A DNA stretch of 6,240 nt, taken from Deltaproteobacteria bacterium. Its GTDB lineage: Bacteria; Desulfobacterota; DSM-4660; Desulfatiglandales; Desulfatiglandaceae. The position numbers and the translations under genes were made by a program. Where the stretch lies: positions 1 to 6,240 of the forward strand of contig JAFDJF010000163.1 of the NCBI GenBank assembly GCA_019307645.1. The letters run 5' to 3'. Positions 1-6,240 of the stretch are shown here, in pieces (position 1 is the first letter of the stretch; the number at the start of each line of letters is the position of its first letter). The notes under the pieces are model-generated. The model saw nothing but the letters and a program-made list of their open reading frames with translations, ran no database searches and had not been told where the DNA came from.

Positions 1-1803
1 TATGCAGCAGGAGATGCCGCTACGGGGCCATCATCCGTGGTGGATGCAATGGCAAGGGGTCGGGCAGTGGCCCGCTCGGTTCACAGGAGATTTGGCAGAG
101 AAGAAGAACTGATAAACATAGTTTCGAGGCCAAAGGACACGGATTTCCCCGATATCCCATCAGACATTCCTTCAATAGCACGACCTGAAATGCCGGAGAG
201 ACAACCGGCAGTTAGATGCGAGGACTTCTCGGAAGTATCCCTGGGGCTGAGCGAAGCACAAGTTCTGTTTGATGCCGGCCGTTGTCTACAGTGCGGGATT
301 TGTTCCGAGTGTCTGATTTGTACTGAAGCCTGCAGTCAAATCGGTGCGATTAATCACTTTCAGGCACATTCAGAAGAAGTCTTTGAGAATGCCGGGGCAG
401 TCATCATTGCTGATCCGGAGGCAGCGCCACCCATAAAAGGTGAAGATGTGATCCGGGCATATGGTCCCAAGGCCGCAAAAACAGACGTATATGCCATGGT
501 CACACGGGGTTTTGCTGCGGCCGCCAAGGTTATGATCCTTTTGGGAGGGACCTCCCAGCGGCCCAAAGGACAGGGAGTTTCCGTTCCTCCGCCCGACCCG
601 GATCTGTCGCCGAGAATCCGTATCGGAGTTTTTGTGTGCCGGTGCAACGATTCATTGGGCTGGCTCGACAGTATGGACGAATATGTCAAAAGATTAATCG
701 ATGAGGATGATGTTATTCATGCCGAAGTTGTCCCGGCGGTATGCCTCCAGGAAGGAACTGCAAACATTCTGAGAACTATCCGCGAAAAAAGCATTACCCG
801 CGTAGTTCTTGCCTCATGCGTGTGCTGTCCACTTGATTTTATATGCAGTGCCTGCACTGACCAGCGCAGCCGCCTGAAAGATGACCTGTTCAGAGGATCG
901 GGGATCAGCCGTGCCATGGTAGAAACGTGCAATCTGAGGGGCGAGGTGCTCCCTCACATTAAAGATGACGAATCCAAAGCATTAGGCCATTTTGTGGGGA
1001 TGATAGAACGCTCCATACACAGGGCAAGGGTATTAAGGCCGCTTCCGAGTCCTGCAAGGACCTATAATTTCGCCACTGCTGTTATAGGGGAGACAGAGGC
1101 AACAACCAACAGCGCCCTAACCCTTGCTAGAACAGGCTTTGAAGTCCTCATGTTCGGAACCCCTGAAAAACCTTTGTCAGATAAACTGAAGCATATAAAT
1201 ATCCACTGCTTTGAGGGGTCCTCAGTCAGGGGTGTAAGCGGGGCACTGGGCAATTTTCAGGTCTTTGTGGAGTCAAACGGTTCTCCCCAGATCCTGCAAG
1301 TGGGCGCCGTCATTGTCGGGGAAAGATACGACCCTAAGTTCCCTTATAGGCCCCAGGAGGGCCTCGCAGGGCGTAAAGTCGCCTATTCAATGCAGAAGCG
1401 GGGTATTTCAGGAACCCCCTTCCTTTTTCCAGGGACAACCTCGATTGCAGGGCTTTTTCTGGCAAGTCCATCCGGCATCCATGTGTCTGAGCGAAAAAAG
1501 GGTGCCGCAGCCGCTGTCCTTGCAGCAGCAATCATGCCGCAAGGGCCCAGGCCGAGCAGGGGGTATATTGTGGTGGTGGATAAAGACCGATGCCGGGGCT
1601 GCGGACGGTGCATTCAGCACTGCCCCTATCAGGCCATTATCTTTCACAGCAATGATGTCGGCGGCTGGTATGCAGAGGTGGACGAGGCCCTGTGTAAAGG
1701 ATGCGGCAACTGTATCTCAGTCTGCCCGACCAATGCCGCAGACAGCCCCTATCGTGCAGAATACAGCCTCGTGCAGATGCTCGAAGAACTGCTGGTAGAG
1801 TGA
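1..1803 (+). CDS. GltD-like/HdrA-like chimeric iron-sulfur flavoprotein, C-terminal part (5' end outside window)
   Basis: The frame is open from base 1, so the GTG at 37 and ATG at 49 are internal codons and the true start lies upstream. Counting the first codon as residue 1, 600 residues are visible. Residues 1-32 match the end of GltD/NfnB-type pyridine-nucleotide oxidoreductases (AAGD, then TGPSSVVDAMARGR), the closing FAD-binding motif. Residues 95-111 hold six Cys in CxxC spacing (CLQCGICSECLICTEAC). An HdrA-type N-terminal domain follows at about 207-345, with CRC at 213-215, Cys248 and the unusual ASCVCCPLDF motif at 272-280. The next Rossmann-like region (about 357-386) has lost GxGxxG (VIGETEA), so it probably does not bind FAD. 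Two [4Fe-4S] motifs close the protein (Cys531/534/537/541 and 565/568/571/575). No membrane segment is seen, so it is likely cytoplasmic. It resembles the large 'HdrL'-type proteins reported in sulfate reducers; an NAD(P)H electron-input role is inferred. It ends in TGA, 18 bp before the next gene, so the two are probably co-transcribed. Confidence 0.85.
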   Translation, partial: YAAGDAATGPSSVVDAMARGRAVARSVHRRFGREEELINIVSRPKDTDFPDIPSDIPSIARPEMPERQPAVRCEDFSEVSLGLSEAQVLFDAGRCLQCGICSECLICTEACSQIGAINHFQAHSEEVFENAGAVIIADPEAAPPIKGEDVIRAYGPKAAKTDVYAMVTRGFAAAAKVMILLGGTSQRPKGQGVSVPPPDPDLSPRIRIGVFVCRCNDSLGWLDSMDEYVKRLIDEDDVIHAEVVPAVCLQEGTANILRTIREKSITRVVLASCVCCPLDFICSACTDQRSRLKDDLFRGSGISRAMVETCNLRGEVLPHIKDDESKALGHFVGMIERSIHRARVLRPLPSPARTYNFATAVIGETEATTNSALTLARTGFEVLMFGTPEKPLSDKLKHINIHCFEGSSVRGVSGALGNFQVFVESNGSPQILQVGAVIVGERYDPKFPYRPQEGLAGRKVAYSMQKRGISGTPFLFPGTTSIAGLFLASPSGIHVSERKKGAAAAVLAAAIMPQGPRPSRGYIVVVDKDRCRGCGRCIQHCPYQAIIFHSNDVGGWYAEVDEALCKGCGNCISVCPTNAADSPYRAEYSLVQMLEELLVE

Positions 1804-1809
1804 AAAAAC

Positions 1810-1820
1810 GGAAATAAGGA
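1810..1820 (+). promoter_or_regulatory. Ribosome-binding region of the MvhD-HdrC-HdrB gene
   Basis: Two purine-rich candidates lie in the 18-bp gap. GGAA at 1810-1813 has suitable spacing (8 nt) to the ATG at 1822. AAGGA at 1816-1820 is a better Shine-Dalgarno match but sits only 1 nt from the ATG. The MvhD fold begins within the first ten residues (LKIILFMCNW), so a later start such as Met11 would cut into the domain; the ATG at 1822 is kept. Confidence 0.45.
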
Positions 1821-1821
1821 C

Positions 1822-3408
1822 ATGACGACTGATCTAAAAATTATCCTTTTCATGTGCAATTGGGGGCCTCATGCGGCCTACCAGACACTCCAGGATACCG
1901 GGGCGCAGATACCGGCAGAAATAAAAATGGTCCGAATCCCCTGTGCGGGACGGATCAGCAAGGCCCTTTTACTCAGGCCCTTTGAGATGGGTGCAGACGG
2001 CGTGGCAATGGTTGGTTGTAAACCGGGAGCATGCCGCTACGGTACAGGGACCGATACTTCCCTGAATAATGTGGAGGAAGCCCAGGGGATTCTCGATTTG
2101 CTGGGTCTCAGGCAGGACCGCCTCCGATTAGGCAACTTTATGCCTGATGAATCAGAAAGCCTTCTTCGGTTCCTGACAGATTTTTGCGACGTAATAAAGA
2201 CTATCGGCAAAAGCCCCGTAACTCCTGCGCCGAAAACTGCTCCCATAACCGATGGCCGTGACATTATCAAACAGATCGTGATTGCCCATGATATTTATGC
2301 CTGCCAGGATTGCGGAAAATGCTCATCTGCATGCCCCCTGACTCTGTCCGGCAAGCCCTTTTCCCCCCGGGCCATAGCCAACACCGTTATCGCGGGCGAT
2401 ATTCACTCGGATCTGGTACAAAAAGACATCTGGGCATGCCTTACCTGTGGATTGTGTTACGACAGGTGTCCTTCGGCAGTCAACTTCCCCAACTTTATTC
2501 AGGATATGCGTCATCTCCTGCGAAAGATGAAACTGCAGGAAATTAGGGCCCACGGCGGTTTTTTCCAGTCTCTGATGCGGACAATGACCACGAAAGATCT
2601 TGAGATCAGGCACTGGGAATGGCTGCCCAAGGACATCAAGCTTGACCCTGAGAGCGACGTCCTCTTTTTCGGCGGATGCGCTCCCTACTTTGATATCTTC
2701 TTCAGGAGACACCTGAAGGTTCAGACCATGGATATCCTGGTAGACAGCCTCCGGCTTCTCAACTTTTTTGACATCTATCCGGCAGTGCTTCAGGGTGAGC
2801 GATGCTGCGGTCATGATCTTTTGTGGTCCGGAGACAAGGAAAACTTTCTGAAGCTGGCAGAGTTAAACGTAGAGGCCATTCACCAGGCGGGTATTAAAAG
2901 GGTCGTGACGGCCTGTCCTGAATGTTACCGGACCCTTGCGCATGACTATCCGAAACAGGGCATTGAAATTGATTTTGAGGTCACCCATATATTTGACCTT
3001 TTGGAAAAAGAGATCGACAAAGGTGCTGTTGGATTCAAAAAATTAAATAAAACCATAACGTTTCAGGATCCGTGCCGGCTAAGCCGCTTTGAAGATCGTG
3101 CCGATCTCCCGAGAAAGCTGATCAGACGAATTGCTCCGGACAGTTTTAATGAAATGGAGGATAAAGGCGTAAGCGCCATCTGCTGCGGCAATTGCGCATG
3201 GACCAGTTGCGATTCATTCAGTAAGGCTTTGCAGATGAGGCGAATAAGACAGGCCCGGGATACGAAAAGTGACGTGCTGGTCACGGCCTGCCCCAAGTGC
3301 CAGATCCATTTCAGTTGTGCGATGGAGGATCCATTCTTCGGAGAAGAACTCAGCATGGAAATGATGGACCTCACCAGCGTTCTGGCAAAGACGATTCAGT
3401 GGGAATGA
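1822..3408 (+). CDS. MvhD-HdrC-HdrB fusion protein (heterodisulfide reductase-like catalytic subunit)
   Basis: This 528-residue protein joins three modules that are separate subunits in methanogens. Residues 1-125 resemble MvhD/FlpD, a [2Fe-2S] electron-transfer domain, with Cys12, PCAGR (Cys41) and GCKPGAC (Cys66, Cys71). The usual CNWC is CNWG here, so one of the five conserved Cys is missing. Residues 155-235 are HdrC-like, with two [4Fe-4S] motifs (Cys161/164/167/171 and 206/209/212/216). Residues 278-500 are HdrB-like, with two complete CCG domains: Cys286, Cys328-Cys329, Cys365/368, and Cys418, Cys454-Cys455, Cys490/493. In HdrB these bind the noncubane [4Fe-4S] clusters that cleave a disulfide. 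The HdrC-HdrB order matches HdrD, but no membrane partner or transmembrane segment is visible. The likely role is a cytoplasmic disulfide/thiol oxidoreductase fed by HdrA; the substrate is unknown, since CoM-S-S-CoB is not expected in a bacterium. The gene follows the chimeric flavoprotein gene by 18 bp. Confidence 0.92.
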   Translation: MTTDLKIILFMCNWGPHAAYQTLQDTGAQIPAEIKMVRIPCAGRISKALLLRPFEMGADGVAMVGCKPGACRYGTGTDTSLNNVEEAQGILDLLGLRQDRLRLGNFMPDESESLLRFLTDFCDVIKTIGKSPVTPAPKTAPITDGRDIIKQIVIAHDIYACQDCGKCSSACPLTLSGKPFSPRAIANTVIAGDIHSDLVQKDIWACLTCGLCYDRCPSAVNFPNFIQDMRHLLRKMKLQEIRAHGGFFQSLMRTMTTKDLEIRHWEWLPKDIKLDPESDVLFFGGCAPYFDIFFRRHLKVQTMDILVDSLRLLNFFDIYPAVLQGERCCGHDLLWSGDKENFLKLAELNVEAIHQAGIKRVVTACPECYRTLAHDYPKQGIEIDFEVTHIFDLLEKEIDKGAVGFKKLNKTITFQDPCRLSRFEDRADLPRKLIRRIAPDSFNEMEDKGVSAICCGNCAWTSCDSFSKALQMRRIRQARDTKSDVLVTACPKCQIHFSCAMEDPFFGEELSMEMMDLTSVLAKTIQWE

Positions 3409-3413
3409 GGAGT

Positions 3414-3446
3414 GATTTTTGATTTCGGGTTTTGGATTTTGGATTG
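3414..3446 (+). repeat. Short GT-rich tandem repeat after the MvhD-HdrC-HdrB gene
   Basis: The sequence is made of short GATTT/TTTTGGA units. TTTTGGA is perfectly duplicated at 3430-3436 and 3437-3443, preceded by looser copies (GATTTTT, GATTTCGGG). It starts 6 bp after the TGA and has no coding potential of its own. It resembles low-complexity intergenic tracts seen in related bacteria; no function is claimed. Confidence 0.45.
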
Positions 3447-3534
3447 TTGTTTGACGAATTGTGTCCCGCCGTTTGCGCATATGCATCAAGTTCAGGAGTA
3501 TTAGCCGTTAATTTAGGACGTTGCTTTTATTTTA

Positions 3535-3640
3535 CACCCCTCACCCCCGACCCTCTCCCCTCAAGGGGCAAGGGAGAATAGGGAAGTTTTCCTGATAAAT
3601 CCCCTCTCCCATTGAGGGGAGAGGGTTAGGGTGAGGGGTG
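3535..3640. repeat. Imperfect inverted repeat, dispersed REP/MITE-like element
   Basis: The left arm is 3535-3564 and the right arm 3612-3640, separated by a 47-bp spacer. The reverse complement of the right arm matches the left arm except at one short site (CCG against TA), giving 27 matching bases. Each half can also fold alone. In the right half, 3602-3610 (CCCTCTCCC) pairs with 3617-3625 across a 6-nt loop; in the left half, CCCC at 3557-3560 pairs with GGGG at 3565-3568. The CCCTCACCC...CCCTCTCCCCT motif is of the kind found many times in intergenic DNA of various bacteria. It lies between two functionally linked genes, where the folded RNA could attenuate transcription or protect message ends. 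No transposase or target-site duplication is evident. Confidence 0.75.
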
Positions 3641-3668
3641 GTCTAACATGGTATCATCCTAATATCAT

Positions 3669-3676
3669 AGAGGAAG
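3669..3676 (+). promoter_or_regulatory. Ribosome-binding site of hdrA
   Basis: AGAGGAAG lies directly upstream of the ATG at 3680, with AGGA (3671-3674) five bases from the start codon. An in-frame TAG at 3668-3670 closes the frame upstream, so this ATG is the first possible start and it is well supported. By contrast, the ATG at 4322 that opens the downstream half of the gene has no comparable purine-rich site. Confidence 0.75.
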
Positions 3677-3679
3677 AAA

Positions 3680-6112
3680 ATGGAAGGAAATATTGCGAAG
3701 GTTTCCGGTAATCCGGAAGAACAGCCACGCATTGGCGTCTATGTCTGCCACTGCGGCCTGAATATCGCCCAAACCGTGGACTGTCAGAAGGTGATGGAAT
3801 CTGTTTCCGAGGAAGATGGGGTGGTTGTTTCAAGTGATATCGGCTATGCCTGTTCCGAACCGGGCCAGCATAAAATAAAAGACGATATCCTGGAACATGG
3901 ACTGGATCGCATCGTGATGGCTTCCTGTTCACCCAGGCTTCATGAGCCCACATTCAGGCAGATGCTCAAGGAAGCAGGTCTTAACCCTTATCTCCTTGAG
4001 ATGGCCAACCTTCGCGAACAATGCAGCTGGGTCCACATGAATGAACCGGATGCTGCCACTGAAAAGGCAATAGACCTGGTAAAAATGGCCATATCCCGGT
4101 CGCGTCTTCTCCGGCCTCTTAAAGAAGAGACCCTGCCTCTAACCAAAAAGACCCTGGTTATCGGAGGCGGTGTCGCAGGGATACAGGCGGCCCTGGACAT
4201 GGCGGATAATGGTTTTGATGTGGTCCTGGTGGAGAAGGCGCCGTCAATCGGCGGCACCATGGCCCAGCTTGACAAGACGTTCCCCACCATGGACTGTTCC
4301 ATCTGAATACTCGGTCCGAAGATGACGGATGTCGGTCGACATCCCCGGATCACGCTCCATACAATGAGCCAGGTGACAGACGTCAAGGGCTATGTCGGCA
4401 ATTTTGAGGTAAGCATTCTCAAAAAGGCCCGGTACGTGGATGAAAAAGAATGTACCGCATGCGGGGACTGTGTCAAGGTCTGCCCTGTTGTTCGGCCTGA
4501 TGAGTTTAATCTTGGTCTGTCATCGCGTCGGGCCATATTCTCTCCTTTTCCCCAGGCCGTCCCTTCGGCATATGTAATCAATATCAACGAGTGCCTGGGC
4601 CATAATCCGGTCGTTTGTGCTAAATGTGTTGAGGCATGCGACAAGAATTGTATCAACTTTCACATGTCTGATGAAGAGATTGTGGAAAAGGTGGGGTCAA
4701 TAATCGTTGCGACAGGAATGGAAGTCTACGACCCCACAGAGCTTGACGAATATGGGTATACGCGTTTTGAAAATGTCCTGACAAGCCTTGAATTTGAGCG
4801 CCTCATCAATGCCGGAGGGCCCACCAGCGGAGAGCTCATCCGCCCTTCAGACCGAAAGCGGCCCCGTTCCGTCGGCTTTGTACAGTGTGTCGGTTCCCGT
4901 TCTGCCAGAAAGGGGAGTGAGTACTGCTCAAATGTCTGCTGTATGAATACGGTAAAGAGCACCCTTATGCTCAAAGAGCATTATCCTGACATTGATATCA
5001 AGGTCTTTTATATTGACATCCGGGCCTTTGGTAAAGGTTTTGAAGACCTTTACAAACGAAGCCGGAGACTGGGCGTACAATACCTTAGAGGCCTGCCCGG
5101 CACTGTTAAGCAGGACGAGAATCAAGGTCTGCGTGTGGCAGTTGAAAACACTGCCACGGGAAGTCTTGAGAGATACGATCTGGATATGCTTGTTCTGGCC
5201 ATCGGGATGAAACCTGCACGCAGCACCCAGAGGCTTCAGGAGATGCTGGGACTTCAGCTCACCCCCGACGGCTTTTTCCTCGAGGCCCATCCCAAGCTGC
5301 AACCGGTTGACGCTGCAACCCGCGGCATTTTTTATGCAGGCTGCGCTGAGTCACCCAAAGACATCAGGGAGTCAGTTACACAGGCCTCCGCGGCCTCATC
5401 ACGGGCCATCCGTTTGATGCACAAAGGGGAAATTACCACAGAGCCAATTACCTCGGAGGTAATCCCGGAGCTTTGCAAGTCGTGCGGAAAATGCGCGGAG
5501 GTCTGTCCGTATAATGCAATTACCGTTGAGGTGAAAAAGAAAATTCCGGCAGTCGTAAATACGGCTGCCTGCGCCGGGTGTGGGACATGCGCTGCTGAGT
5601 GTGCCTTTGGCGCCATCACAATGAACCATTTCACCGACACTCAGATCCTCACTCAGATCGACGCCCTTCTCGAGGAAACACCGGAGAAAAAGATTCTGGC
5701 TTTTGCCTGCAACTGGTGCTCCTATGCGGGGGCTGACTATGCGGGCGTTTCCAGACTTCAGTACCCTCCTAATGTACGTCTCATCAGGACCATGTGCTCC
5801 GGACGAGTGGATGAAAAGTTTATCTGGGACGGGTTTTTGAAGGGGGCGCCGGTAGTCCTTGTCAGTGGATGTCACATTGGCGACTGCCATTATATTGACG
5901 CGAATAAGTGGACGGAAAAGCGTATAGAAAAGGTGCACAGGAAGATGTCGAAACTTGGCATCAGGCCCGAACGGCTTCAACTGGAGTGGATCAGTGCGGC
6001 AGAAGGCGTCCGCTTTGCCGAACTTATGCAGAGGATGGAAACCCTTCGTCAGGGCGTAACACCTAAGGAGATTGCCGAAACAATAAAGGTATTGAAAAGC
6101 CGTAGTAAGTAA
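3680..6112 (+). CDS. hdrA: Selenocysteine-containing HdrA with C-terminal MvhD domain (TGA at 4304-4306 read as Sec)
   Basis: This is one 810-residue frame if the TGA at codon 209 is read as selenocysteine; a standard ORF call splits it into 3680-4306 and 4322-6112, both in the same frame. HdrA is the FAD subunit of the cytoplasmic heterodisulfide reductase and carries out flavin-based electron bifurcation. In order: an HdrA N-terminal cluster domain (CHC at 23-25, Cys58, ASCSPRLHEPTF at 81-92, Cys115); the FAD GxGxxG at 162-167 with Glu185; the DCSI-U-ILGPKM segment at 205-215; an inserted ferredoxin domain (Cys258/261/264/268, then Cys305, 313, 316, 320); conserved HdrA FAD-domain motifs (CVGSR at 403-407, DIRAFGKG at 446-453, GCAESPKDI at 554-562); a second two-cluster ferredoxin (Cys599/602/605/609 and 631/634/637/641, the last followed by Ala rather than the usual Pro); and an MvhD domain at about 670-790 with all five Cys (677, 680, 706, 731, 736). 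The MvhD fusion suggests electrons enter directly from a hydrogenase, formate dehydrogenase or NAD(P)H module. The only visible alternative to Sec is a nonsense mutation. Confidence 0.94.
4304..4351 (+). promoter_or_regulatory. UGA selenocysteine codon and bacterial-type SECIS hairpin inside hdrA
   Basis: The TGA is at 4304-4306. Downstream, 4327-4333 pairs with 4338-4344 in a perfect 7-bp stem capped by the tetraloop GGUC (4334-4337). A lower helix pairs 4313-4318 with 4346-4351 (six pairs, one G-U), separated by an asymmetric internal loop (8 nt at 4319-4326 opposite C4345). The apical loop starts 27 nt after the UGA, within the range known for bacterial SECIS elements. GGUC is also the apical loop of the E. 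coli fdhF SECIS, which SelB recognises. The pairing was read by eye, without an energy calculation. The hairpin is translated, encoding residues around DVGRHP. Confidence 0.85.
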
Positions 6113-6117
6113 AGAAT

Positions 6118-6136
6118 CCGGGTCCTGAGGGCCCGG
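6118..6136 (+). terminator. Possible terminator hairpin after hdrA
   Basis: An 8-bp stem (CCGGGTCC with GGGCCCGG, one G-U pair) closes a TGA triloop and starts 5 bp after the hdrA stop codon. The GC-rich stem and its position fit a transcription terminator. The 3' flank (CATTGGTTT) has only a weak T-run, so intrinsic termination may be inefficient, or the hairpin may instead protect the 3' end of the message. Confidence 0.5.
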
Positions 6137-6145
6137 CATTGGTTT

Positions 6146-6160
6146 CACCCCGCAGGGGTG
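6146..6160 (+). repeat. Second small hairpin downstream of hdrA
   Basis: CACCCC and GGGGTG form a perfect 6-bp stem around a GCA loop, preceded by TTT. It lies 9 bp after the first hairpin and could work with it as a double terminator on either strand, but no T-run follows on the + strand. Confidence 0.4.
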
Positions 6161-6188
6161 TACATGGACACACGGTCTTCATAAGTGA

Positions 6189-6206
6189 TCTAAAGTGTCT
6201 AAAGTG
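6189..6206 (+). repeat. Perfect 9-bp tandem repeat
   Basis: TCTAAAGTG occurs twice in direct succession (6189-6197 and 6198-6206). A related CTAAAGTTG follows at 6225-6233, after an intervening hairpin. No gene is visible here. The spacing could suit a dispersed intergenic repeat or an operator for a gene beyond the window. Confidence 0.55.
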
Positions 6207-6208
6207 AA

Positions 6209-6224
6209 TCCCGCTTCAGCGGGA
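6209..6224. repeat. Hairpin between the TAAAGTG repeats
   Basis: TCCCGC pairs with GCGGGA around a TTCA loop (6-bp stem). It is flanked by AAAGTG-type repeats on both sides, suggesting that the two form one dispersed-repeat unit rather than a terminator; no T-run follows. Confidence 0.4.
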
Positions 6225-6240
6225 CTAAAGTTGTGGTGCG

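Noticed and set aside
1801..1821. The TGA ending the first gene is in the same frame as the ATG at 1822, with no other stop between, so read-through would fuse it to the MvhD-HdrC-HdrB protein; this could be a second Sec codon.
   Set aside because: The following residues (KNGNKD) are not conserved Hdr sequence, a ribosome-binding region lies in the gap, and I see no SECIS-like hairpin downstream. Sharing a frame has a one-in-three chance.
3451..3483. TTGACG at 3451-3456 as a -35 box of an hdrA promoter.
   Set aside because: At 17-nt spacing the -10 position is TGCGCA, a poor match; CATATG is 21 nt away. I could not support a promoter anywhere in 3409-3679.
3406..3504. The TGA ending the MvhD-HdrC-HdrB gene could be read through to a TAG at 3502-3504.
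   Set aside because: The extension runs through the GT-rich tandem repeat, shows no family resemblance and has no suitable hairpin; the protein is already complete with both CCG domains.
3535..3640. A CRISPR array or a complete insertion sequence in the intergenic region.
   Set aside because: There is only one inverted pair, with no regularly spaced direct repeats and spacers, and no transposase ORF.
4304..4306. hdrA could be a pseudogene with a premature nonsense codon.
   Set aside because: The stop falls precisely on the conserved Cys/Sec position, is TGA rather than TAA/TAG, is followed by a SECIS-like hairpin, and the remaining 601 codons keep every expected motif without decay.
4322..6112. 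A separate gene starting at ATG 4322.
   Set aside because: It would begin inside the HdrA FAD domain (the ILGPKM segment), has no ribosome-binding site, and lacks the N-terminal half of the flavin fold; it is the second part of the Sec-containing hdrA.
5399..6148. A 249-codon open frame on the - strand opposite the end of hdrA, and other antisense frames.
   Set aside because: They are the shadows of strongly coding + strand genes and show no recognisable protein features.

Overview
This window carries three consecutive genes on the + strand that encode heterodisulfide-reductase (Hdr) type iron-sulfur flavoproteins. The protein features (HdrA with a fused MvhD domain, an MvhD-HdrC-HdrB fusion, and a GltD/HdrA-like chimera) point to an anaerobic bacterium, most likely a sulfate-reducing or syntrophic member of the Desulfobacterota (former Deltaproteobacteria). 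That placement is inferred from family knowledge; no taxonomic marker gene is present.

Layout: (1) 1-1803 is the 3' part of a large gene whose start lies outside the window. It encodes the last residues of a GltD-like NAD(P)H/FAD oxidoreductase, then a cysteine-rich cluster-binding segment, an HdrA-like N-terminal domain, a degenerate Rossmann region and a two-cluster ferredoxin domain. (2) After 18 bp comes 1822-3408, a 528-residue MvhD-HdrC-HdrB fusion with both CCG domains intact. (3) A 271-bp intergenic stretch holds a short GT-rich tandem repeat and a large imperfect inverted repeat of dispersed-repeat type. (4) 3680-6112 is hdrA, fused to a C-terminal MvhD domain. (5) 6113-6240 is non-coding and holds three small hairpins and a 9-bp tandem repeat.

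The main observation is that hdrA looks interrupted: a TGA at 4304-4306 would split it into a 208-residue and a 596-residue ORF. The two parts share one frame. The TGA sits exactly where HdrA proteins have a conserved Cys (or, in some lineages, selenocysteine), in the context DCSI-x-ILGPKM. A hairpin with a GGUC apical loop lies directly downstream, as expected of a bacterial SECIS element. The best reading is one 810-residue selenoprotein HdrA with Sec at residue 209.

Together the genes probably form a cytoplasmic, flavin-based electron-bifurcating or confurcating Hdr complex. HdrA-MvhD would be the bifurcating core, the MvhD-HdrC-HdrB protein would hold the disulfide/thiol-type active site, and the GltD/HdrA-like protein would be a possible NAD(P)H entry module. 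The physiological substrate cannot be read from the sequence.
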